Below, in pieces: positions 55,094-64,000 of a DNA stretch of 64,000 nucleotides (position 1 is its first letter; every line of letters starts with the position of its first letter). This DNA is from Phoronis australis (lineage: Eukaryota; Phoronida; Phoronidae): positions 135,411-199,410 of the forward strand of contig NMRA01000008.1 of NCBI GenBank assembly GCA_002633005.1. The letters run 5' to 3'. The translations under genes were made by a program, and so were the position numbers. Below the pieces are notes generated by a model. That model did no database searches. It saw nothing but the letters and a program-made list of their open reading frames with translations, and had not been told where the DNA came from.

Positions 55094-56496
55094 GTAACTC
55101 GTGAACTTTGACCTCATCAACATTCGAGGATTATCCTTTGACGTGACTATCAAGATGTGCTTGTCTGTCAGTTATTGTCAAAATGGATGGACTGGAATTT
55201 ACCAGCACCACGCAGTTTTCAGCTTTGATATTGTAGTGGCAAAATTATTGTAATTCTGTTTCGTCATACTAACTTTGAAATTAAATGAGACTTTACTGCA
55301 TAGGCGCCACCTTCAGTGTTCTATTGCAACTCGAGGTGAGAGACTTTGAAATTAAATGAGACTTTACTGCATAGGCGCCACCTTCAGTGTTCTATTGCAA
55401 CTCAAGGTGAGCAGACGTCTGCCAAATATCTGAGTTTGTCATTTGAAGAATAGATGTTGTTGGCTGTGCGACCTGTTTAACTTAAGTTCGTGTTTTGTAT
55501 TTTGTATTTTCATCGCTTGTATTTGTCTGCTGTACAATACTGCTGAAACTAATGAACACCCCTTGAAGCTCACTGTTTGCACTGCAGTCGTAAATGCATT
55601 TCAACCATTCACGATGCCCTTGTTTTCAAATTGTACAGACTTAATGTAGAATATTTGAGTTTGATTTTGTGATTTTATCTGTGCGTGTGTTCCAACGTTT
55701 GTATTTTATTCATTGGCAGACTGTCTCCATGACCTTTTGACCTCCGACATTTGTTGTGTGCTACTGCCCTCGTTACCTCATTCGGCCGCATTACTTCGAT
55801 GGCTCTTCCTTCTCTGTAAGTCTGAATTCAGGGTGGAGAAACAACGCAGTGGCTGGACTTGAACGAACGGCAGTTGTAAATCATTACCTGGAGCTGGACA
55901 CCAAAGCACTGCTTGCCAGACCCTCTCAGTTCTATATTTTCTCTTTGTATGCGCTATGCACTGAGGTCAAATGTAGGCCTTGACTTAGTGTGTGACTTCT
56001 GATTGGCCAGAGGTTTGTGGGTTCAGACACTGGATTGTTTCTCAACTCTTTTTCCTTTTTTTGATCTTAATACGATAAAGCAAATCATTAATAAGACATC
56101 CTATGGAAAATGTGTGACATTGGTGTATGGTTAAATAACACCGTTACTTGTAATTAACAATTGAGATAATAGATTAGGAGGAAATTTTAGTTTTACTTGT
56201 GTCCTTCATTGTCAGATTAAAAAATGTTGTTACGATGGCCATTTCTTAAGTAAGGCTTCTTGTTTTCCAATGTTATGTTGGGGTCGTAATGTAGGTCATA
56301 GGTGTTATTTTTACTTATAACTGCTGCATTCTTATTTCATCTTCCTTTGAAGTTGTCCACTTTTGACCCACTGATTCAGTGGTCAATGTAACTAAGAATG
56401 ACCAGTTAAATTCATTTTTGGTTCTTGGTCAATGCTCAACCGTGAACGGAAGACAATGTAAGCAATTGTTTGAGGCACACTTCTATCTTTTTCCAG
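55094..56496. other. SLF2 intron
   Basis: Contains the 71-bp tandem duplication at 55272-55413 and otherwise ordinary AT-rich sequence. Confidence 0.6.
55272..55413 (+). repeat. 71-bp tandem duplication
   Basis: Units start at 55272 and 55343 (ACTTTGAAATTAAATGAGAC) and share TAGGCGCCACCTTCAGTG. They differ at only a couple of positions near the unit ends, so the duplication is recent. Confidence 0.97.
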
Positions 56497-56637
56497 TGTC
56501 AATCCATGCAGACGCGAAAGTGGTGGAAGGTATAACAAAAACGCTGATTTCTGCACTACAGAACAGTCTCCTTGAAGCCAGGAACCGGCAGTGGCACCCA
56601 ACAGTACAAGACGTACTGACTGTCTTCGTTAATTATG
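56497..56637 (+). CDS. SLF2: SLF2-like, exon 6 (ends at a GC splice donor)
   Basis: A 141-nt exon follows acceptor CTATCTTTTTCCAG and starts with two codon bases that complete a Val codon. It encodes VSIHADAKVVEGITKTLISA, LQNSLLEARNRQWHPTVQDV and LTVFVNY. No GT donor fits the frame before the in-frame stop at 56641-56643. Instead the exon ends TATG|GCAAGT, a textbook GC donor (GCAAGT), leaving one base that makes Gly with exon 7. The helix-rich sequence continues the Nse6-like C-terminal region. Confidence 0.8.
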
Positions 56638-57405
56638 GCAAGTGAAACTGGTTGTTACAAATTGTTGGACTTGTCTCCCCTGCTCAGTACTGTGCTCTCT
56701 GTAAATCATATTGGGATGAAGTGCAGTGATCGACACTTAGCTTCACGCCAACTCATCAAAAAGCGACTGCGAAAATCTCAGATCGCCAAACTAAATCTGA
56801 GACCGCCAAAAGTGGCATCAAAGGTCGCCGTCCAAAAAAAAAATTTGGCCGTTCTCCGTTATCAACATTTTTAAAAACCATTACGCATACCTCTTCCATT
56901 TTTCCTCGTAAATATGCACCATTCAATCTCTAATTCAATTCCTCCTACCAATGGAGAACGCACACGATCAGATACATTGAAGCCACGTGTTTCATGTCCA
57001 ACCTTGCCCAATTTTTGCAATTCCGACTTCTGTCAGTTTATGTTCTGTTGTAATTTAAGCATGTGTTCGTTGTGTGCTAATTGCTGAGGCTGGCATATGC
57101 ACTGATTTCATGGAAAACACGGAAAAGTCTTGATCCATAGGTATCAAAGCTGAATGTACAGTTGTTATTCTCTCGAGCTGTTATTGTTGTCGGTCATGGA
57201 CGGAAGTATACGAATCTTCAGCTTGTCTCATATGAGTTGGTCAAAATCTCACCTTGCATTTCTAAATTTCAGTGTATAGTTGCATCCTGCAGCTTGTTAA
57301 TTATGTCGAGCCTTGATTGGTTGAAGTGTTTCTCAGAATTAAATTGGATATTGAAAATACCTCTCTGTCTAAAATTTGCGTAAAATGAAAACTTGATTTT
57401 TTCAG
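56638..57405 (+). other. SLF2 intron with GC-AG boundaries
   Basis: The intron runs from GCAAGT to TTTTTTCAG. It contains a short basic frame (about 56740-56870) that reads as an accidental continuation, since its frame is not needed by the flanking exons. Confidence 0.75.
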
Positions 57406-57469
57406 GTGCTACTTTCAATCGCCTTTTGCCTGAGGAGCAAATCTCTTTTTACTGTGAAGAGAATATGAG
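57406..57469 (+). CDS. SLF2: SLF2-like, exon 7
   Basis: A 64-nt exon has acceptor CTTGATTTTTTCAG and donor ATGAG|GTAATT. It enters with two bases and leaves with two. It encodes ATFNRLLPEEQISFYCEENM between split Gly and Arg codons. Phase agrees with the GC donor upstream and with exon 8. Confidence 0.78.
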
Positions 57470-58784
57470 GTAATTAAAAAGATTACAATCAAGTCAAACT
57501 GTTTTATTCATAAACAAGGTATAGAAGTATTAATAAAGCCAACTATATTTTTTAATTAGTATCGGTTAAAAATGTGTATTTCCATTCAAATTTGTTAGCT
57601 GGCCAAAGAAGCCGTACTGAGCTGACCCTTATTGTCTGACTATCTGATCCAGTTTAAGCTGGTCTGACGCACATTAACTTGCAAAATAATCAAGAGCATC
57701 ATGTTGCTCCTCAAAGGAATCGGCCTTTTCTACCCTCAAAATCTTCATGAAGCTCTCACAAGCATTCTGCTCACAATTTCTCTGTTGTCGTCAGTATCAC
57801 TGCCACAATCGGCCAATGTTAATTGTTCCATGCTCCGGCAATGACGTAAGATGACACGAAGAATTCAAGAATCACTTGACCTGTGTTTTTTTTTAGTGTT
57901 TTATGTAAAGCTTGACGTACAGTCTTTCATGGTGCTACGAAAGGTAGCACTGTCGAATGTTGTTTAACATGGCTTCTCATTGGTTAAAGTAATGAAACCG
58001 ACGTCATAACATTCACTCATTCCCAGTGGTTGAAAGTTGGGAAACCCATTTCAGTTTACAGTTATCAAAGCATAGCGACTACCTTTGACTTGAGCAGTTG
58101 CATTTTATGAAAACAGGCAGTGATCGAAGTAAACAAAATCAAGGGAACCCCGATCCAATAGTAGGTTAAGTCCAAACAAGTACTGGCGTGCGTTTCGTAG
58201 ACGCTAGGACCTACGGTAGGACCTACGCTAGGACCTACGCTAGGACCTAGCTAAAACCTGGTCAAAGTCACATGTTCTCATTTAAAATACACGGCAATAT
58301 CTCACGTAATCTCGCAAAGTCTTGCTTTTTAGCGAGGTCCTAGCGTTACTGAACGGGAGGCTGGATAGCAGCATGAGCAAGTGGTCGCTGTGTGATCGGT
58401 ATACTTCCACAGGGCCACTTTTCACTACAGGTGGGGCTGTGTTAGGGTAAGCTTGACATGGCATTTCGCTGTTGTTAAGCTGTCAATTTTATATTCTTAT
58501 CCGAAGCGCTTTGGGGTTTGAAAACATTATCACACTGGTCCAATCTGGAATTGTTGCCAAATCAAGTCACGGGTAATGCGTACATGTACAATTTTCAAAT
58601 TCACAATTTTAGGATTGTCCAACCTCATTAAACTCTTAAGACTGATTTAACTGTTGCTGGGTCATTGAAATTAACAGAACGATCAAGAATAACAAAAATT
58701 TGTTCGGGAGAAGGCTTCAGTTCTAGGAATTGCCATTCTGACAAAGTATGATCTTAAGAAAGTTTTGTTTTACTTTGTTTCTAG
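57470..58784. other. SLF2 intron
   Basis: A short tandem array, four units of GCTAGGACCTAC at 58203-58249, with an inverted relative (GAGGTCCTAGCG) near 58335. No other feature. Confidence 0.6.
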
Positions 58785-58892
58785 GAAAGATGCTCTTTTG
58801 CCTCCTCCTTTGGACACTCCCCCTGGTGGTGATCATCAGCTGTACAATTTCAATTGTATTGTGGATGTACTGCACTGTGCAATATATCAAAG
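58785..58892 (+). CDS. SLF2: SLF2-like, exon 8
   Basis: A 108-nt exon has acceptor TTTACTTTGTTTCTAG and donor CAAAG|GTAGAT. The first base completes Arg with the preceding AG. It encodes KDALLPPPLDTPPGGDHQLY and NFNCIVDVLHCAIYQ, with a final AG left for the next exon. A proline-rich loop is followed by a hydrophobic helix. Confidence 0.8.
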
Positions 58893-59314
58893 GTAGATTT
58901 AATATGGCAGACGTTGTTTAATTTTGTAAATATTTTCCAGAAAACTTGGGGCCGTTTTAAAGCTACTTCAGGTATTTCGATATGAAAACCACATTGAAAG
59001 TGTCTAAAGTTTTAGAATTATGTTAGGTTATGCAGAACCCCAGAAATAATTCTAATGTGGCAACTTTGTAACATTGTATCTCAAATGTTTGTTCGGATTC
59101 GAATCAAACTGACTTGTGTTTATACACTCTGATTTCCAGAACTTTGCCAGGAAGTGTTTTTTGAGATGATACTTTGCAAAGGGCTATCAAAAATAGGACT
59201 TTATGATTTTCATGAAAACACTCAGAAGTTGGATAAAAGAAGTGAAAACTCAGGAAAGTGTAATAGTATTTTTGAGGTTTTATCTTGAACATTTATGTTT
59301 ATTATTATTTACAG

Positions 59315-59471
59315 AGCATCTTCGTACAATGAGCAAGAGTTGTATGCTCTCTTCGTCATTCTTCTGAAAGTGTCGCTCGATGCAACTTACAGGGTGTTCC
59401 CCAAGGTGGCAGTGCAGGGATGCTTGGCCACCATTTTAGATGCTATGCCAAACAAGTCATGGCTGGATCAT
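59315..59471 (+). CDS. SLF2: SLF2-like, exon 9
   Basis: A 157-nt exon has acceptor TTATTATTATTTACAG and donor GATCAT|GTAAGC. One base completes Arg and the exit is phase 0. It encodes 52 residues including ASSYNEQELYALFVILLKVS, LDATYRVFPKVAVQGCLATI and LDAMPNKSWLDH. These amphipathic helices fit the alpha-helical C-terminal domain of SLF2, which is regarded as the vertebrate counterpart of yeast Nse6 in the SMC5-SMC6 loader. Confidence 0.85.
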
Positions 59472-60701
59472 GTAAGCACCTCATTATATATACCCTGGCT
59501 AGTTGTATATAAATGTTGAAATAAAGCTAGGTATTGATCTGGGTAAAAACAGGAAAATTGGTATTAAATACCATGTTTCAAGTCAGTACTCCTAGTGATA
59601 CCATGACTCACAGCTGGTTGGCAAAATTATTGAGTTTGGCACCGTTTGATTTTGCACCCATGCTAGCAAATAGAATTATTTTTTTTAATTAGTTCAGAAT
59701 CTGTAATCTGGACATATGGACACCTACGAAACTTATTTGGGAACATGTTTTTAATGTGCATGGAAAATTCCCTTCCCTCAGCCTGAATTCCTTGCCCTCA
59801 CACCCCTCCTTCTTTCCTGTAAACACTCTTACCAGGTGTATCGACCTGCAGGGACTCGGTGGGAGAAAGAAAGCCTCAGTTATATCAGTCCGAAAGTCTG
59901 GTCTCCTTTGGCTGTCTCCTAGTTGTGTATTTTTGAAAAACTCTTAGCATTAACAGCACTAGCTTACTGTTATCTTAGCAAACAGTTTGTTAAATTTGTG
60001 TTAGTTACAGTTCTGTAGCAATCAGGCAAAATACTGTCTCCTTGTCGTGGTGACTAATTCTTTTTACAGCAAGTGATGTATAATGACTGATCACTTAAAG
60101 ATGCTATGTCTCATTCAGACCATGAATACTTAAATTTATAGCAAGCGCCACCTAGTGACTTCCTGGAGAACTGTGTACAAGTAAAATCAGAAACAATTTG
60201 TAAATAAATTACAGTTTTAAAGAAAACAGCACAATTGATAGACTTAAAAACAAGCGTGACCATATAAAAACCCTAGCAATTTCAAATATTATTCATTCAT
60301 TATTTGATATTGAAATAAACAAATGATAAAATCTGTGCCTTGTTTCATTACGGTAACAATGAACTATTACCATACTCATTTACATAAAAATAGTCTCACA
60401 AAATGAGACTTTCGCGAGATTGGAATGGTAACTGGTTCTGGGATGGTTTCCTGCATACCAGAAGACCTGGGGTAGTTTGTAAACTAGTACTTCATTTGCA
60501 TATTCACAATTTAATGAGACATAGCGTAGGATATTTTCACATTTTTAGCTTTCATGGGAATTTCCCTGCCTCCTGAGCACAATGTACCGTGTCAGTGAAT
60601 TTCTCTTACTCTCAGTTGAATTACACTTCGTTTTTCCAGTTACTTTTGCATTGATGTCTGGTGTTTGTCGTTTTCATGAAAACTCACACATCTCCCCCCA
60701 G
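59472..60701. other. SLF2 intron
   Basis: No element identified. A single GCGCCACCTAGTG core at about 60147 resembles the repeat-borne cores elsewhere. Confidence 0.5.
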
Positions 60702-60887
60702 GTGTCAGCACTGTGCCACACTGTTGCCAACATGGACACCCACCATCACAACAAGGTCTTCCTTGTACAGTTGTTGCCTGTCACCAAAAGAGGGCGCTTC
60801 CTGAGGCAACGACTGAGCTTCTCCATTCTGTCCAGCCTCCTGTTCGATGCTGTAGAATTTCCAGTTGAAAATATACAAGAGATTAAG
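60702..60887 (+). CDS. SLF2: SLF2-like, exon 10
   Basis: A 186-nt phase 0-0 exon has acceptor CACATCTCCCCCCAG and donor AAG|GTATCA. It encodes 62 residues including VSALCHTVANMDTHHHNKVF, LVQLLPVTKRGRFLRQRLSF and SILSSLLFDAVEFP. The 'LLP.T.RGR.LR..LS...L' helix pair is well conserved in style with FAM178 proteins. Confidence 0.85.
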
Positions 60888-61880
60888 GTATCATGATTCA
60901 ACATCCTCAGATGTCTTAAAAAGTCACTGTTGAGCATCTGGAACCCCGTATTCACTGCTTTTCAGTTTGCTTTTCTCTTCTTTGTTTGTTTTTATTACTT
61001 ATTTACTTTTGCTCATTTTTGTTTTGTTCGTGACACTGTTTTTAAACATTCGTGCAGCATTATTTTGGAGGTCTAAGTTTAACTGAAGTAGGCAACTTTG
61101 CGGCGGAATATCCGTTCGTAGAAATAGCCTTGAACTCCATTTGATCCGTATAGTTACTTGGTAAAATTTTCATGGTTTTCTTTTCTGAAAAGCTTTAAAA
61201 TGGAGGTCATCGCAGTAACGAGCTGTTGTAACTTTAGAAAGTTGTGCTGAGACTCAGTTTAACCCTAATGTCTTCTGCTAACAGATCAACAGCAGACATA
61301 CACGAGTAATCGGGTCAACAAAACAAGAAGGTGCTTTATGGGGCTTTAAAATGTCCAGTTGGGTATTTGTAAACATTAAATGTGCAGGATATTGTGTATT
61401 TAGGGATTGTGTTGGCAGTGATGGTGGTAATAACAGTTGATCTTGAAGTCATAATGGTAGACTTTGACTTGTATTCACTGCAGCACTGACTGTTAAATGA
61501 AAAGTGTTAAGAACAAATAAAAGACCCACAAATAATATACAATCTAATACATACACATCTGTAAAAGATATCCAGCTACGCCTACAAGTGAAGTTTAGGC
61601 GCATACTCCTGTATGCAAAATATTTGAGCAAAAATTATTTTTGAAAATATGCATTATAAGATTCAGATGCGTGGACCCTTTTTTCCTGGACCACAAGTGA
61701 CTATAGAGTAAAAAGTCGCATCTAGCAAACAAGAAAATTTATCCGGGTAGGAGGATAAACAACTTATCTAAAGAGTCAAGTGCATGTACTAGAATAACCA
61801 GTCCAAGGAGGATTAGACTTATGATGGTCAGACCTGCACTTTTGGTTTCAACTGTATGCGGGAAACCTTGGTTAACGTTT

Positions 61881-62202
61881 TATCACTACCCCATTTTCAG
61901 ATTGATCAGGTGTAGGATGCGGTCCCTACAGTATTCAGGAAACTGGTTATCATTTTATCATTACCCCATTTTCAAATTGATCAGCTACAGGGTTTGGTCC
62001 CTACAGTATTCGGGAAACTGGTTATCGTTTTATCACTACCCCATTTTCAAATTGATCAGCTACAGGGTGTGGTCCCTACAGTATTCGGGAAACTGGTTAT
62101 CGTTTTATCACTATCCCATTTTCAGATCAATCAGCTACAGGGTTTTGTCCCTACAGTATTCGGTAAACTCTGATTAACGTTTTATCACTACCCCATTTTC
62201 AG
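61881..62202 (+). repeat. Tandem copies of an intron-exon boundary
   Basis: Units with period 75, 75, 75 and 77 each contain (T)ATCA(C/T)TA(C/T)CCCATTTTCA(G/A) followed by AT(T)GATCAG...GTCCCTACAG and TTC.GGAAACTGGTTATC. The last acceptor copy (62201-62202) is the real start of exon 11. The four upstream copies place ACCEPTOR-like CAG at 61900 and 62125, and CAA at 61975 and 62050. Confidence 0.95.
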
Positions 62203-62331
62203 ATTGATCAGCTTCAGGATGTGGTCCCTACGCTTCGCTTCACTCAGGATACTGATTATTACTTTCAAGCTAGTGTCATCACTCTTGTGGACCTCACTGT
62301 AGGAAATGAACCACTCAGTTCTACTGACAAG
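62203..62331 (+). CDS. SLF2: SLF2-like, exon 11
   Basis: A 129-nt phase 0-0 exon has acceptor TACCCCATTTTCAG and donor AAG|GTGAGT. It encodes 43 residues: IDQLQDVVPTLRFTQDTDYY, FQASVITLVDLTVGNEPLSS, TDK. It continues the helical repeat region. Its 5' end and the preceding acceptor have been copied in tandem into the intron (see the repeat at 61881-62202). Confidence 0.85.
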
Positions 62332-63670
62332 GTGAGTCGGCCAGGTCATGAGGTCGCATCGATGGTGGCCTGGTTGTATGGTAGAGCTGGAATGAGTTTT
62401 GCTGATGCCACCGTCTCGCAAAGGGGACTGTTAATATCACGTGCTCGCTTGTAATGCATGGCAATATCTCGCAGTCTTGCTTGATCTGGCATTTTCACAA
62501 ACCGATACTCTTGTCTACAGAACGCATGCCAGCTCACTCTTGTTCATTTCTGCAGAAGCTGGGTTTGGGACTTGTTGGACACTGCATGAATTTCAAATAT
62601 GGACTTTACACTTGAGCCATTTGGATCTACCATTTCGTGTATTGTTACGCATTCACGGTAGTTTAGTGACAGGAGAGCATTTAAGTGATAGAAGGTTCGT
62701 TCGTGTGATGTAGCCTGCGGTTCTCATGGCTAAGTGAATTACACAAAACATTTACGGAACCTAGTGGGTTTTTTTTATTTCCTGCTCGTTAGGTGTACTA
62801 ACAGTATTTAGTGGTGAGAACTAAAATCGACACAATTTGTAATTCATCTCGCGTATAATAATCGAGTGAAGTGCCACGTGCATATGTTGTATCACAGTTG
62901 ACTACTGAACGAATCGCCTGTCTTTAGAATTGCGCTTCTCGCAGTGGGGTGTTAAACTAAGCGGAAGAAAAACGTACCGCTAGGTGTGATTACTCTGAGA
63001 TTTATAAGTTGCTGAAACTATAGACTATGCTAGCTCTGTGTGAACATGGCTTGTGTCCAGGAAGTCGTAGTACATTCTTGATATCTGGCAGTTTTCGAAA
63101 AGTCAGCAAATTTCGACACTTGGTTAGGGGACAAAAGCAAATAAAATCAGACGCATTTCTTTATCACTGAAAATTTAGCTGAAAATTCTCGCTCCGAAAA
63201 TTCTCCAGTTATTTGACAAGTAGATGTTTTTACGTTACCCTTTAATGTGCAGATTACTCCCACACTGACGCTGAACACCTGCAGGCATTGCTTTACCACA
63301 TCCTTCCTGTTTCCAATGCAATAAACTTAAACTGGTAGAAATGATTACAGGTGCAGTACTTAACAAAGATTTACACGCTCAGTTAACTCGGGAATGTCTT
63401 AATAAGTAGGCTCGACTTTTATTTATTTATTTATATATTATTTATTATTGTGATGTTTAAAATGAGGGTAGCTTCTTCAGTGATAGCACTGCTTTCCAAG
63501 AGGGCCCTCGACTTGCTGCTTGGCTGGGGTAAGGCAACTCGCCTGGTGTGCAAGGTCTGTAAAAGCTATTCCTATGGCATGCAGCCCATGCAAATCATGA
63601 CTTGTAGCTGTGGTGGTCTGTTTTGTAACCTCACAATTTTTATGTGGTTTCATCCATTTTGATATTTCAG
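62332..63670. other. SLF2 intron
   Basis: No repeat or RNA gene recognised. An A/T-rich (TTTA)n-like patch lies near 63418-63448. Confidence 0.5.
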
Positions 63671-63754
63671 AAGCAGTTGCACAAACTAATTCCGCAAATG
63701 AAGCTGGTGACTAGTAAACTACGTGACAAGTTTAACCAGTTAGATACTTCACGG
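63671..63754 (+). CDS. SLF2: SLF2-like, exon 12 (gene continues past the window)
   Basis: An 84-nt phase 0-0 exon has acceptor TTTTGATATTTCAG and donor CGG|GTGAGT. It encodes KQLHKLIPQMKLVTSKLRDK and FNQLDTSR. No stop codon or terminal exon follows within the remaining 246 bases, so the 3' end is outside the window. With the previous exons the model totals about 834 residues, shorter than full-length vertebrate SLF2 as expected for a truncated locus. Confidence 0.82.
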
Positions 63755-64000
63755 GTGAGTAGGGCTTGAAATTTTCCTCTTTTGAGAGAATTTTCACTTT
63801 TTTGGTTTCGATTTCCTCTTATTCGATTTCCAGTTTCCTCTTTTTTGTGTCTTTTTTTATTTTTGTGGCTTCGTTCGTGCAAAAAGGTGTATTTCAATTA
63901 AATTTTGCAACACAAGGAATATTTCTATCACACAGGCCTATTTATTTGTGGAATGATAAGTCACTTGGAAAATTTTCCTGGTTTTTGTCATTGGTCATTC
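63755..64000. other. SLF2 intron, right edge of window
   Basis: Intron sequence after exon 12 (donor GTGAGT). Pyrimidine-rich T runs, no exon seen. Confidence 0.6.

Noticed and set aside
61821-62177. 118-codon frame with four near-identical peptide repeats
   Set aside because: It is the tandem boundary repeat read in a frame unrelated to the exon, so it is not a repeat protein.

Overview
The window is animal nuclear DNA: AT-rich, intron-dense and full of decayed transposable elements. There is no bacterial or viral gene layout. It carries parts of two genes arranged head to head. The repeat content (long inverted-repeat elements, tRNA-derived SINE heads, LINE and Penelope-like debris, repeats carrying 'CCACTAGGGGGC' cores) and an interferon regulatory factor (IRF) gene of mixed character suggest a marine invertebrate, perhaps an invertebrate deuterostome. 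The species cannot be fixed by reading alone.

Left part, minus strand (about 0.7-19.3 kb): an IRF gene. Two exons (19106-19272 and 14622-14802) encode a DNA-binding domain with the tryptophan repeat, PWKHAGKQ, WAIHTGKFREG and TWKTRLRCAFNK. Linker exons follow at 6118-6181, 4190-4396 and 3025-3123, with a weaker candidate at 8374-8437. The exon at 725-861 encodes the start of the IRF-association domain (Y..x..FY.S.V.NESGCRIYYG). The remaining 3' exons lie beyond position 1, and the start-codon exon lies somewhere above 19.3 kb and was not found. A phase-compatible exon with a stop (2611-2780) could end an isoform lacking the association domain.

Middle (about 19.3-45.8 kb): no confident gene. 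It holds two related elements with TACTGTATT/TACCGTATT termini, an assembly gap after a poly-T run next to a 20-bp tandem repeat, a 542-bp tandem duplication whose junction is a single N, a minisatellite, an interval of about 2.6 kb with long inverted ends and a nested 464-bp DNA transposon with a 9-bp target duplication, LINE fragments, and a degenerate Penelope-like GIY-YIG fragment bounded by a 58-bp inverted repeat.

Right part, plus strand (45.9-63.8 kb, continuing beyond the window): twelve exons whose phases all agree encode at least 834 residues. The protein has an Arg/Ser-rich disordered N-terminus, an acidic tract, and a helical C-terminal region that I recognise as SLF2/FAM178A-like (SMC5-SMC6 complex localisation factor 2). 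One intron has a GC-AG boundary. The 3' end of another intron has been tandemly multiplied together with the start of its exon, giving four extra copies of the splice acceptor region.

IRF (innate immune transcription) and SLF2 (genome maintenance) have no obvious joint function. Their divergent placement and a composite NF-kB/STAT-like site cluster at 42.28-42.37 kb are noted as observations only.
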